The notes beneath the pieces are model-generated. The model saw only the letters and a list, made by a program, of their open reading frames with translations. It did no database searches and was not told where the DNA came from. Of a DNA stretch of 24,639 bases, positions 7,161 to 15,566 are shown in pieces. This DNA is from an uncultured Bacilli bacterium (lineage in GTDB: Bacteria > Bacillota_I > Bacilli_A > RF39 > UBA660), in NCBI GenBank assembly GCA_934086355.1, contig CAKOID010000010.1:1-24639 (forward strand), given 5' to 3'. The translations under genes and the position numbers were made by a program. Position 1 is the stretch's first letter, and every line of letters begins with the position of its first letter.

Positions 7161-7880
7161 TTAAAAAAACATTTTTAACATTACTAACACACTTATAAAA
7201 TTATTTAAGAAATGTAATCCTACAGTAAAAAATATGTTATCTTTTTTATAATAAATATAAGAAAAGAACATTCCCATAGTAACATAACTAATAGATTGTA
7301 TTATACCAACTGGCAAAGTTACTCCATCGCTTAATGGAAATACATGTAATAATCCAAATAAACTACCACTTATAATAATATATAACCATTTATTATCAAT
7401 AACTTTTTTAAATGCTAATCTAAATATACCTTCTTCATAAAATGGTCCTAGAAAAGCTACTGAGATAAACATTAATAGTGGTGCTGCTTTAATATAATCT
7501 TCTAAAACACTTTGATTAACACTTACTATATTATCTGTTCCTAATCCACAAAGTACCATTATTACAGAACTTAAAATACTAACTAAATATTTTACTATAA
7601 CAAATATTATAAATGTTTTAATAACATAAGTTATATTGTTTTTTAAATCTTTTTTAAAATCTTTAAAATCTTTTTTTATAGTATCTTTATAAAGTATTAA
7701 TAATAATATAAATAATATTAAAGAAACTATAAATTGGTACAAAGTATTACCAAATAATCCTATTTTATTTTTATCTATATTAAATATATTTAGAAATAAA
7801 CTTGTAATATTACTTATTGAAAAAAAGAATACTAAACATAATAATAATTTTAACGTATTATAAATTTTATCTTTTACCAT
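7161..7880 (-). CDS. CPBP-family intramembrane metalloprotease (239 aa)
   Basis: The hydrophobic protein has several membrane helices and all three motifs of the CPBP (CAAX/Abi) family: EEGIFR (Glu149, Glu150, Arg154), FGLLH (His179) and HFLNN (His223, Asn227). These are the metal and catalytic residues of the fold. The start ATG 7880 is preferred because AGGATGG lies 8 bases upstream; ATG 7889 would overlap the previous gene. It begins two bases after the stop of a paralogue that lacks the catalytic residues, and the two must be co-transcribed. Members process prenylated proteins, signal peptides or regulatory membrane proteins, or give bacteriocin immunity. The substrate here is unknown. 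Confidence 0.85.
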   Translation of the reverse strand: MVKDKIYNTLKLLLCLVFFFSISNITSLFLNIFNIDKNKIGLFGNTLYQFIVSLILFILLLILYKDTIKKDFKDFKKDLKNNITYVIKTFIIFVIVKYLVSILSSVIMVLCGLGTDNIVSVNQSVLEDYIKAAPLLMFISVAFLGPFYEEGIFRLAFKKVIDNKWLYIIISGSLFGLLHVFPLSDGVTLPVGIIQSISYVTMGMFFSYIYYKKDNIFFTVGLHFLNNFISVLVMLKMFF

Positions 7881-7882
7881 AA

Positions 7883-8581
7883 TTACCATCCTATATATTT
7901 TATTATTACACCACTAGAAATTAAATATAAACCATAAAGTATTATACTAAACCATATACTATTATTCTTTTTATATAATATTGCAAGTAAACTAAACAAT
8001 AAAAATGTACTTAATGAATTTATTATTATATAAGTAACTGTTCCTCTTAACGTTAAAGCATAACATATACTTGCTAACAATCCACTTAATAAAGTAAACG
8101 TATCATCTCTTCTAGTAAGTTTATCTATACTTAAGAATATTATAGAACAATATAAAAATGGTGTTATAACATAATCTTTAATAATTCTAATTACTAAATA
8201 TATATCAAGTCTTTTATCAAATATATTATAGAAACTATTATGTATTATCTTTACTTTAAATATATCTCCTAAATAATTTATAACATAACTAAATAAATAC
8301 ATAACAAATACTAATCCTACTAGAGATATAATCATTATTAATATACTTTTAAATATATTACTATCTCTCCTACTATGTTTAAAATCTTTTTTATATAATA
8401 TAAATATAATAAAACACATTACTAATTTAATTACTATATCTATTATCATTCTAACTACATTACTATAATTATTAATATTAAAATGTAATACGTTAAGTAA
8501 TTTATAAGCATATGTTTCAAAATACACTAATAATATTACACTTAATATAATACCTATTATTCCTGATAATTTTTTATTCAT
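7883..8581 (-). CDS. Catalytically degenerate CPBP-like membrane protein (232 aa)
   Basis: The multi-pass protein aligns by eye with its downstream neighbour in the C-terminal half. PFLYCSIIFLSIDKL matches the protease's PFYEEGIFRLAFKKV, LLSGLLASICYAL matches IISGSLFGLLHVF, and ILYKKNNSIWFSIILYGLYL matches IYYKKDNIFFTVGLHFLNN. At the protease's key sites it has Tyr144 and Cys145 for Glu-Glu, Phe149 for Arg, Tyr174 for His, and Tyr216 and Leu220 for His and Asn. So no catalytic residue is kept, while length and helix pattern are. The start ATG 8581 follows AAGGTGG and a good promoter. It may be an inactive partner or regulator of the protease. The homology rests on my reading, not a search. 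Confidence 0.6.
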   Translation of the reverse strand: MNKKLSGIIGIILSVILLVYFETYAYKLLNVLHFNINNYSNVVRMIIDIVIKLVMCFIIFILYKKDFKHSRRDSNIFKSILIMIISLVGLVFVMYLFSYVINYLGDIFKVKIIHNSFYNIFDKRLDIYLVIRIIKDYVITPFLYCSIIFLSIDKLTRRDDTFTLLSGLLASICYALTLRGTVTYIIINSLSTFLLFSLLAILYKKNNSIWFSIILYGLYLISSGVIIKYIGW

Positions 8582-8610
8582 ATATTACCACCTTGATACC
8601 TTATACATTA

Positions 8611-8639
8611 ATAATATAATACATGGTAATATTTTTCAA
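8611..8639 (-). promoter_or_regulatory. Promoter of the CPBP pair
   Basis: Minus strand -35 TTGAAA (8639-8634), 17 bases, -10 TATTAT (8616-8611), about 30 bases before the start at 8581. Confidence 0.6.
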
Positions 8640-8641
8640 GG

Positions 8642-9277
8642 TTATTTTTTTATAATATATATTTTATTATTTTTATAGAATGAATAAAATACATCATTTA
8701 ATAATATTTTTTTATTATGTAAATTATTTATTAACCAAGATTCACTTTTATTGATATATTTTAATGTTTCATATTGTATTTCTGTATCTATAACAAGTGG
8801 CATAGGAAAATCACTTTTTGTTTTTAATATATTATATTTAAATATACTTAGTTTACCATTAGGTTCTAATATTGCATATTCAACATCATTTATTGATTTA
8901 ATACTTTTTTGTCTTAATTCTAATAATATGTCATCTAAACTATATCTATTTTTTATTAGTTCTTTATAATTTATTTTTCCATTACTTATAATAATACTAG
9001 GTTTACCTCCCATTAAATTATTAAATTTTCTTGATTTTAATGAAAATTTTGCTAATATTATTTCTAATATAACAAGTGCAGTAATTGGTATAATTGCTAG
9101 TACTATAGAATCATTTATATTTTCTATACTTATTGCAATTAATTCCGCCATTAGAATAGATACTATTAAATCTATAACTTCTAGTTGACTTATTTCTCTT
9201 TTACCCATTATCCTATATGCAAATACTACAAAAAAATAAAAAAATATTGTTCTAAATAAAGCATTTAATATATCCAT
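8642..9277 (-). CDS. DUF421 (YetF-like) membrane protein (211 aa)
   Basis: Two to three N-terminal helices (residues 5-85) contain YRIMGKREISQLEVIDLIVS, the signature of the DUF421/YetF family. A cytosolic domain follows with MGGKPSIIISNGKINYKELI, LDDILLELRQKSIKSINDVE and YAILEPNGKLSIF, all typical of the family. B. subtilis YetF-type proteins sit in the inner membrane of the cell or spore; several Bacillus members have been linked to spore germination, and a transport role is debated. At 211 aa it is near the usual length. The start ATG 9277 follows GGTGAT. It stands alone, after the ddl terminator and before the CPBP promoter. Confidence 0.85.
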   Translation of the reverse strand: MDILNALFRTIFFYFFVVFAYRIMGKREISQLEVIDLIVSILMAELIAISIENINDSIVLAIIPITALVILEIILAKFSLKSRKFNNLMGGKPSIIISNGKINYKELIKNRYSLDDILLELRQKSIKSINDVEYAILEPNGKLSIFKYNILKTKSDFPMPLVIDTEIQYETLKYINKSESWLINNLHNKKILLNDVFYSFYKNNKIYIIKK

Positions 9278-9321
9278 GATATCACCAATTATATTATGGT
9301 ATATTATTTTATTTTCTAAAC

Positions 9322-9343
9322 AAAAAAAGTACTTATCGTACTT
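9322..9343 (-). terminator. Terminator of the ddl operon
   Basis: On the minus strand AAGTAC (9343-9338) pairs with GTACTT (9332-9327) over a 5-base loop, followed by a T run to 9322. It begins five bases after the ddl stop codon at 9350-9348. Confidence 0.75.
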
Positions 9344-9347
9344 AATT

Positions 9348-10511
9348 TTATTTTTTTGAACCTTTTAAACCATTAAAATTCTTTAAAATATTTGTATCAA
9401 AACAATAATTCTTTTTTTGTTTATTTTTATATTCTTTAATAGCAAGCGTAATTAAATTATCTAGTAATTCTTTATATTTTTTTCCTAATGGTTCCCATAA
9501 ATAAAATGCAAGTGATCCTGGTATTGTATTAGGTTCATTAACATAATATTCATTTGTTTCTTTATTAATTAGATAATCTATTCTACATACTCCACTTAAG
9601 TTTAAAACTTTAAATACTTTTAAGGAAGTATCTTCTATTTCTTTATATAATTTTTTATCTATATTAGCAGGAATTATCCTATTAGTACTAGCCATTCCTT
9701 TAGATTTTCCACCGCCATTAACATATTTATCACTATACGTTAATATTGAATTATCAGTAATCACTTCTTCTATCATACTGACTTGTTGATTTTCATAATT
9801 TCCAAGTACACTACAATTAACTTCAATTAAGTTATCAACTGCTTTTTCAATTATAATTTTAGTATCATACGTTATCGCTTCATTTATTGCATCTTCTATT
9901 AATTTTTCACTTTTTACAAAGTTTATACCTACACTACTACCTAGGTTAGCTGGTTTAACTACAACTGGATAGCCTAATTTTTTTATTTCTTTTAAATATT
10001 TTTCTTTATCATTTATATAATCAGTATCATAGAACCATACATAATCTACAACTGGAATATTTTCACTTCTTAATATTTGTTTTATAACAACTTTATCTTG
10101 TCCTACACTTGCTGATAAAACATTTGGTCCAACAGTTGGAATACCTATTGTATTTAAATATCCACTTAATGTACCATCTTCTACATTTTGTCCATGAACA
10201 ATAGGAAATGCAACATCTATTTTTTCTACAATTTTATTTAAAACACCTTTAGTATTTATTAAACAAAATTCATTATCTTTTTTACATAATGTAACACTTG
10301 TTGATTTTTTTATTAAAGCATCGATATCTTTATATTCCTCTATATCACCTATTTTACTCCCAGTATACCATATTTTATTTTTACTAATATAAATAGGTAC
10401 TACATCGTATTTTTCTTTATCTATATTATTAATTGCTTGTATAGCACTTATTATACTAACTTCATGCTCTACACTTTCTCCACCAAAAATTATACCAACT
10501 TTTATTTTCAT
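9348..10511 (-). CDS. ddl: D-alanine--D-alanine ligase
   Basis: Joins two D-Ala using ATP to make the dipeptide ending of the peptidoglycan precursor; ATP-grasp family, cytosolic. The N-terminal GGESVEHEVS places Glu15 where the substrate-binding Glu of Ddl lies. HGQNVEDGT marks the first domain, KLGYPVVVKPANLGSSVGI the ATP-binding region, and VCRIDYL and NEPNTIPGSLAFYLWE the metal- and substrate-binding end. The omega-loop has YSDKY, matching the YxxKY of D-Ala ligases rather than the D-lactate-forming type. At 387 aa it is in the range of the longer Ddl forms and has a Lys-rich tail. It follows the Mur ligase by 14 bases with an AGAAGG site and ends the operon. Confidence 0.93.
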   Translation of the reverse strand: MKIKVGIIFGGESVEHEVSIISAIQAINNIDKEKYDVVPIYISKNKIWYTGSKIGDIEEYKDIDALIKKSTSVTLCKKDNEFCLINTKGVLNKIVEKIDVAFPIVHGQNVEDGTLSGYLNTIGIPTVGPNVLSASVGQDKVVIKQILRSENIPVVDYVWFYDTDYINDKEKYLKEIKKLGYPVVVKPANLGSSVGINFVKSEKLIEDAINEAITYDTKIIIEKAVDNLIEVNCSVLGNYENQQVSMIEEVITDNSILTYSDKYVNGGGKSKGMASTNRIIPANIDKKLYKEIEDTSLKVFKVLNLSGVCRIDYLINKETNEYYVNEPNTIPGSLAFYLWEPLGKKYKELLDNLITLAIKEYKNKQKKNYCFDTNILKNFNGLKGSKK

Positions 10512-10525
10512 ATAAATCCTTCTTT

Positions 10526-12112
10526 CTACTTTTCATTAAATATATCAGGTAAATCATTTTCAAGTAATATATATGAATGTTTATTTTTAACTTTTATTTT
10601 ATCAATAATATCAAAAGCTTCTTTTACATCATTTATTATAAATATTTTATCTTTATTATATTTTTTTTCTTTTAAACCATCTAATATTGGTTCAGTTTGT
10701 TTTTTTCCAACTAAAATAACATAGTCTGCTACTTCACTTATATATTCACCAAATTTTTTATTCAAATTATATTGTTCGTCACCAAGTTCTATCATACCAG
10801 GTGTAACAACTACTTTTAATCCATCCATAAGTTTCAATACATCTAAAGCCATTTTAGAACCTACTGGATTTGAATTATAAGCATCATCTATTATTGTTCT
10901 ATCACCCATATTTTTTATTTCTAATCTATGAGTTATAGGTTTAATTCTTTTAACTCCTAATTTAATTTCTTCAAAGCTCATATTCATTACATATCTTGAA
11001 AAAGCAACTGCTTCTAATATATTATAAACATTACTATTACCCAATAATATTGTATTAAAAGTATGCTTTATATCTTCTTTTTTAAAATATATATCAAAAG
11101 ACATACCATCTTTACTAGCTTTTATATTACTAGCATATAAATCAGCATTTTCATTTTCTATACCAACCCATACAACTTTAACATTATTTTTTATTTTATA
11201 ACTAACTTGATATTCATCATCCATATTTAATATTGCTAATCCATCAGATGGTAAAGATTCTATAAGCTCAAATTTACCTTTTTGAATATTTTCTCTACTT
11301 CCAAATGTATCTAAATGTGCAGTACCTATACTTGTAATTATACCATATTTAGGTCTAACTAAATTACATAATAATTTTATCCTACCTCTTTTAAATGCAC
11401 CCATTTCAGCAATAAATACATCATTAAACTTATCTAAATAATTATTTATAGTCAAAATCAAACCATATTGAGTATTATAATTCTTTGGAGTACACATAGA
11501 ATTATATTTAACATTCAAAATATCATTTAATATATTTTTACTACTAGTTTTACCATAACTACCAGTTATACCAACTACATTTAAATTTTTATATGATTTA
11601 ATTTTATTTATTGCCTTATTCTTATAATATATAAAAACACATTTCTCTATAGGTTTATTAATAATATTAGAAAGTAATATTATATAAAAATTTAAACTAA
11701 TAATTAATGAATAAACAAAATTAAATATATAAATATTCTTATTAAATAAATATATTATAAATGGTATCAAATATAATATTATATTTGTAACTATCATTCT
11801 TTTAACTCTACTAGTTACTTTAAGTGGTATTTTTACTTGTTCTTTATTTATATTGTTTTTTTCAATAAAGTATAAAAATATATAACAAATATCTATGACT
11901 AGTATATACTTGCTTTTAATAAATATATTTATTACATTAATTAGTAATATAATAATATCTAATTTAAAAACATTATTTAAATTTTTATTACCCCATTTTA
12001 TATATCTATTATTTTCATTATAAAAATTTTGTTGTAATATATGCAAGTTTTTTTTACTTCTAATTATTATATATAATAAAGAAAACAACATATTAAAAAT
12101 TATTATATACAT
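10526..12112 (-). CDS. Membrane-anchored Mur ligase, MurF-like (528 aa)
   Basis: Residues 1-160 hold about four or five hydrophobic helices not found in classic soluble MurF (about 450 aa). The Mur ligase core starts near 177 with the P-loop GITGSYGKTSSKN (Lys188). It goes on with TPKNYNTQYGL, the EMGAFKRGRI segment, TSIGTAHLDTFGS, LNMDDEY and THRLEI, and ends with DDAYNSNP and VVTPGMIELG. The last motifs are typical of MurF, which adds D-Ala-D-Ala to UDP-MurNAc-tripeptide. Finding ddl just downstream, 14 bases away, supports that reaction. It starts at ATG 12112 behind a perfect AGGAGG. Whether this is the cell's only MurF or a special membrane version cannot be told from the window. Confidence 0.82.
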   Translation of the reverse strand: MYIIIFNMLFSLLYIIIRSKKNLHILQQNFYNENNRYIKWGNKNLNNVFKLDIIILLINVINIFIKSKYILVIDICYIFLYFIEKNNINKEQVKIPLKVTSRVKRMIVTNIILYLIPFIIYLFNKNIYIFNFVYSLIISLNFYIILLSNIINKPIEKCVFIYYKNKAINKIKSYKNLNVVGITGSYGKTSSKNILNDILNVKYNSMCTPKNYNTQYGLILTINNYLDKFNDVFIAEMGAFKRGRIKLLCNLVRPKYGIITSIGTAHLDTFGSRENIQKGKFELIESLPSDGLAILNMDDEYQVSYKIKNNVKVVWVGIENENADLYASNIKASKDGMSFDIYFKKEDIKHTFNTILLGNSNVYNILEAVAFSRYVMNMSFEEIKLGVKRIKPITHRLEIKNMGDRTIIDDAYNSNPVGSKMALDVLKLMDGLKVVVTPGMIELGDEQYNLNKKFGEYISEVADYVILVGKKQTEPILDGLKEKKYNKDKIFIINDVKEAFDIIDKIKVKNKHSYILLENDLPDIFNEK

Positions 12113-12123
12113 TTTTTTACCTC

Positions 12124-12855
12124 CTACTTTATGAAATTATTTATTTCATTACATACTTCATCTAATTTTTCTAAGTAAGCATAATGAGTACAATTTTCAT
12201 ATACCATTAGTTTACTATTTTTTATTAATTTATTTAGTTCATATGCCCTATTTAACGGTACTGCTGTATCCAAACTTCCCCATATTAATAAAGTGGGACA
12301 TTTTATTTTTTTTATATCTTCTATCATATCTATATTTATTGATTTTACTAAAACGCCTCTCATTATTTCACTTGCGTTTTTGTAGTCAGTTGAACCTATA
12401 TATTTTTTCATTATATTTGCAATAGGTTTTAAAACAGATATTTTTTTCATAAATTTATAAATTCTTGTTTTTAATGGTAATTTATTTAGTTCTCTACAAT
12501 ATGGACTACCTAAACATATTAATTTGTCTATATCATACATCGATGCATATATAAGTCCTATTCTTCCACCAAATGAATGTCCTATAATAGTAATATGTTT
12601 TAAATCTAAATCGGATACAAAATTATTAATGCATTTTGCATAATCATATACTGACCATGGATAATCTGGTTCATCAGATTTACCAAATCCAGGTAGATCA
12701 ATATTTAATATATTATAATTATCATTAATTTTATTCGCAATAGGTTGCATCATTTCCACATTTTGACCCCATCCATGAAGTAATATAACAGTATTCTTAC
12801 TACCTACATCTTTAAAAGTATAATTAATTTTTGTATTCATTATATTTTTGAGCAT
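12124..12855 (-). CDS. Alpha/beta-hydrolase (243 aa)
   Basis: The fold's landmarks are all present: oxyanion-loop HGWGQN near residue 27, GFGKSD, the nucleophile elbow GHSFGG (Ser in the middle), LLIWGSLDTAVP carrying the acid Asp, and CTHYAYLE with the catalytic His. So it should be an active serine hydrolase (esterase, lipase or acyl-transfer type), probably cytosolic as no signal peptide is seen. The start ATG 12855 is chosen for its AGAAGG site; a GTG at 12864 is open but overlaps that site. It is first in the operon with the Mur ligase (11 bases on) and ddl, which points to a role in wall metabolism. The substrate is unknown. Confidence 0.82.
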   Translation of the reverse strand: MLKNIMNTKINYTFKDVGSKNTVILLHGWGQNVEMMQPIANKINDNYNILNIDLPGFGKSDEPDYPWSVYDYAKCINNFVSDLDLKHITIIGHSFGGRIGLIYASMYDIDKLICLGSPYCRELNKLPLKTRIYKFMKKISVLKPIANIMKKYIGSTDYKNASEIMRGVLVKSINIDMIEDIKKIKCPTLLIWGSLDTAVPLNRAYELNKLIKNSKLMVYENCTHYAYLEKLDEVCNEINNFIK

Positions 12856-12913
12856 ACAACACACCTTCTCATAATATTATATTTTAAAATCCAAATAATT
12901 AAAATATAAAACA

Positions 12914-12941
12914 TAAAAAAAGTGTAAAATTTATACACTTT
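12914..12941 (-). terminator. Terminator after spoVIF
   Basis: On the minus strand AAAGTGTA (12941-12934) pairs with TACACTTT (12926-12919) over a 7-base loop, followed by T's to 12914. It separates spoVIF from the hydrolase operon. Confidence 0.8.
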
Positions 12942-12942
12942 A

Positions 12943-13185
12943 TTAGAAAAATTTATCTATATTTTTAGGAACTTTATCTTTTTTTATAGTATCTATTATT
13001 TTTTGTTCTTTTTCTAGACTAACACTCTTCCCTGTAATTTTAGATAAATCACGTATAATACTTCTAAGAACTGTCTCATCTTTCATATTATCTTCATTTA
13101 ATCTTTTAGCTAAATCCACTAACGTATCTTTATCTACATTAGTTTTATTTTTTACTTTCCCAAAAAATTCATCATTTAAGTTCAT
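12943..13185 (-). CDS. spoVIF: Stage VI sporulation protein F-like (80 aa)
   Basis: This small soluble protein reads EFFGKVKNKTNVDKDTLVDL and NMKDETVLRSIIRDLSKITG, then ends in a helix with KVPKNIDKF. The length and the pattern 'FF..I.KKT.V....I..LA......F.DE..VR.LI...' match SpoVIF (YjcC) of Bacillus, a mother-cell protein that affects late coat assembly and GerE-dependent expression. The start ATG 13185 follows GGGGGT; the GTG at 13197 would overlap that site. It lies 43 bases after the frameshifted prepilin-like gene with no terminator between, so read-through is possible. No sigma-E/K promoter that I would trust is visible. Confidence 0.72.
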   Translation of the reverse strand: MNLNDEFFGKVKNKTNVDKDTLVDLAKRLNEDNMKDETVLRSIIRDLSKITGKSVSLEKEQKIIDTIKKDKVPKNIDKFF

Positions 13186-13228
13186 ATATACCCCCACTTA
13201 AGTATATGTTTTGTTTTTGGAAATGTTA

Positions 13229-14241
13229 TTACTTTTCTTCTAAAATAAATGGATTTTCTTCAGTACCAGTTCCACTTTTAATCTTAACTGAACTAGGTAG
13301 AGAAATTATAATACCATATTCCATATATTTATTAACACTTTCATCATAAATCCAAGATATATCGCCAGGTTTTGACTCAGAATAAATTGCTGTATTATAA
13401 AAATCTTTTTGCTTTACACATCTAGAATTATTAGACCATTTTTCTCTAAAATTATTATAGAAAGTCTTATTAGTTATTTCATAACTAGAACCACTATAAT
13501 TATTATTTAGTATTGTATCACATTTAACACTATCTAATCCAATTCTATTAAGAACCCCATGTAATACTATTGAATCATCTCTATCAATATATAAAATTCT
13601 AATTGGGTTAAAAAATATATGCTCTTCTTTCCCAGAAGAAAAATTAAAGGTTATTTTTGTTATAAGTAATTCGCTATTAGCAAACTTAGACTTACTAATA
13701 TCAACATAATTATTTGGATAAGGTCCTTTAAAATAATAAGGTTCATTAGTTACATTAGTTTTATTATTATATTTTGTTGGATCGATAGTTGCTAAATTAC
13801 TTCCTGTTACTTCTCCCTTACTATTTAAATTAGTACATATGTAAATTACGTTATCATCATCCCAACTTGCCTTTGAATCTATATTAGTACACTTCGTACT
13901 TTTGTCACTTTCTGTAGATAATGCAGTTATAACATATTCATTCTTGATTTTACTATTATCTAAATTTGTTCCTTTTAAACTTAACAAACCTTCATTAACC
14001 AAAACTTTAATAGGAATTTTGACTGCATTTTGCTCAGTATATAGTTGATTTTGAGCTTCTTTATTAGTTTCAATATATACTTGTGCGCTTGTATTGCTTT
14101 ATTAGTTATTTGATTCAGCTCTTTTACTGTCAAATTTTTATTTACTAAATTTATTCCTACAATACTTCCTACTGCTATTACTGCAAGCATTCCAACGCAT
14201 ATTATTATTTCTATTAAGGTAAATCCCTTTTTATTTTTCAT
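13229..14241 (-). pseudogene. Prepilin-like surface protein gene, broken by a 1-base frameshift
   Basis: ATG 14241 (ribosome site GGGAG) starts MKNKKGFTLIEIIICVGMLA, a prepilin signal nearly identical to the upstream paralogue. The frame goes wrong at about 14085, where GCG-CAC-AAG-TAT stands for the paralogue's GCA-ACA-CAG-GTT. Restoring one base gives QAxQVYIETNKEAQNQLYTE and runs into the downstream frame VNEGLLSLKGTNLDNSKIKN, which stays open to 13229. The ectodomain has YYFKGPYPNNYV and ends IKSGTGTEENPFIL, the module shared with the other surface proteins. As it stands, translation would give about 86 residues, the last 40 of them out of frame. A true mutation or an assembly error are both possible. 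It starts four bases after the paralogue's stop. Confidence 0.75.
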
Positions 14242-14245
14242 TAAA

Positions 14246-15511
14246 TCACTCCCACGCAAGACCACAATAATTATCTTCTTTAATATTAATTTTGTACGGA
14301 CAGTCCACCGAACCTGCAGTTGTAGAATTAGCGCAATCTTCTTTTACTAATTCAACTTTATCACTTAAAATAACTCTGAATATTGGATATACATAACTAT
14401 TATTACCATTGTAATTATACACAATATCATTTTTGTTTCCACTTTCTAAAGCAAAAGAACCAAGATATAATGAATTTGGAAGCCATGTAACTCCTTCTTC
14501 AAATGTATTAATATATTCATTATATAAAAGCATTCTTGAAGATGCCTTGTCTCTATTACCAACAGATACATAAGATGCAATACCAAAAATAACATTAGAT
14601 CTTTTAACATCTTCATATTTCTTAAAACATTTTTCATTTCCGACATAAAAAAGTGAAGACTGAATTGATGAGTTAATTTGCTTTCCACTAGCACAATTTT
14701 CACCACATACTGTAGGAAAAGCATTAGTACTATTATAATATCCTCCAGTACTTTTACTATACTTTATTGTTGGAGTTATATCGGTTGTATTCATAAAAAT
14801 CATTTCAATCAAATTATTTTTTATCTTTAAAATTCTAAAATAACTTTTTTCTTGACCTCTATAATCCGTTTCTCTACCATAATAACCACACTTATGTTGA
14901 CTATCAGCACCTTTAGCAATTTTACAATATAAATCATCAAATTTTACCCAATTATTCGGATTTGCGCCTTTTGCAAAATATTCATTTGAATTTATTGTTA
15001 TCAAATTATTTATTATTGTTGTGTTACCATTAGAACCATCTTTTCCATCTTTTCCATCAGATCCATCTTTACCATCCTTACCATCATTTGCTTTATTGTA
15101 AGTACATATATAAATTTCTTTTGACTCGTCCCAACTAGTTTTAGTATTTATATCTACACAATCTTCTTCATTTCCTGTAGGAGTTGATAATGCTGTAATC
15201 GTGTATTTATTTTTTATATCTTTGTCAGATAAATTAGTACCCTTCAAGCTTAATAGTCCTTCATTAACTAAAACTTTAATTGGCAAATATAAGGCATTTT
15301 GTTTTTCATATAATTGATTTTGTGCAACATTATTAGTTTCAATATAAACCTGTGTTGCCTTTATAGCTTTATCAGTAATTTGTTCTAATCCTTTTTTGAC
15401 TAAATTCTTATTTACTAAATTTATTCCTACAATACTTCCTACTGATATTATTGCTAACATTGCTATACAAATAATAATCTCTATCAAAGTAAACCCTTTT
15501 TTCTTCCTCAT
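14246..15511 (-). CDS. Prepilin-like surface protein with collagen-like stalk (421 aa)
   Basis: The N-terminus MRKKKG/FTLIEIIICIAML is a type IV prepilin signal with Glu at +5 and a hydrophobic helix to about residue 33. Residues 45-140 match the downstream tandem copy closely. Residues 144-161 are six Gly-X-Y triplets (GKD GKD GSD GKD GKD GSN), a collagen-like run, ahead of an ectodomain with YFAKGANPNNWVKFDD and ten or more Cys. The tail CPYKINIKE corresponds to the NPY.I ending of the relatives. ATG 15511 has AGAGG upstream and a promoter at 15536-15564. Presumably a cell-surface pseudopilin-like fibre or adhesin; no pilus motor genes are in this window. Confidence 0.75.
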   Translation of the reverse strand: MRKKKGFTLIEIIICIAMLAIISVGSIVGINLVNKNLVKKGLEQITDKAIKATQVYIETNNVAQNQLYEKQNALYLPIKVLVNEGLLSLKGTNLSDKDIKNKYTITALSTPTGNEEDCVDINTKTSWDESKEIYICTYNKANDGKDGKDGSDGKDGKDGSNGNTTIINNLITINSNEYFAKGANPNNWVKFDDLYCKIAKGADSQHKCGYYGRETDYRGQEKSYFRILKIKNNLIEMIFMNTTDITPTIKYSKSTGGYYNSTNAFPTVCGENCASGKQINSSIQSSLFYVGNEKCFKKYEDVKRSNVIFGIASYVSVGNRDKASSRMLLYNEYINTFEEGVTWLPNSLYLGSFALESGNKNDIVYNYNGNNSYVYPIFRVILSDKVELVKEDCANSTTAGSVDCPYKINIKEDNYCGLAWE

Positions 15512-15535
15512 ATATATAACCTCTATTCTAATAAG

Positions 15536-15564
15536 ATTATAACATTTAAAAACATCTATAACAA
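15536..15564 (-). promoter_or_regulatory. Promoter of the tandem prepilin-like genes
   Basis: Minus strand -35 TTGTTA (15564-15559), 17 bases, -10 TATAAT (15541-15536). It lies just past the mreD stop codon and about 25 bases before ATG 15511. Confidence 0.6.
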
Positions 15565-15566
15565 TA

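Noticed and set aside
9348..10511. Van-type D-Ala-D-Lac ligase
   Set aside because: The omega-loop shows YSDKY as in D-Ala ligases, and no vanH or vanX gene adjoins.
14446..14724. A 92-codon frame overlapping the collagen-stalk prepilin-like gene on the same strand
   Set aside because: It lies wholly inside the longer gene in another frame, and the main frame has clear family similarity to its neighbours.
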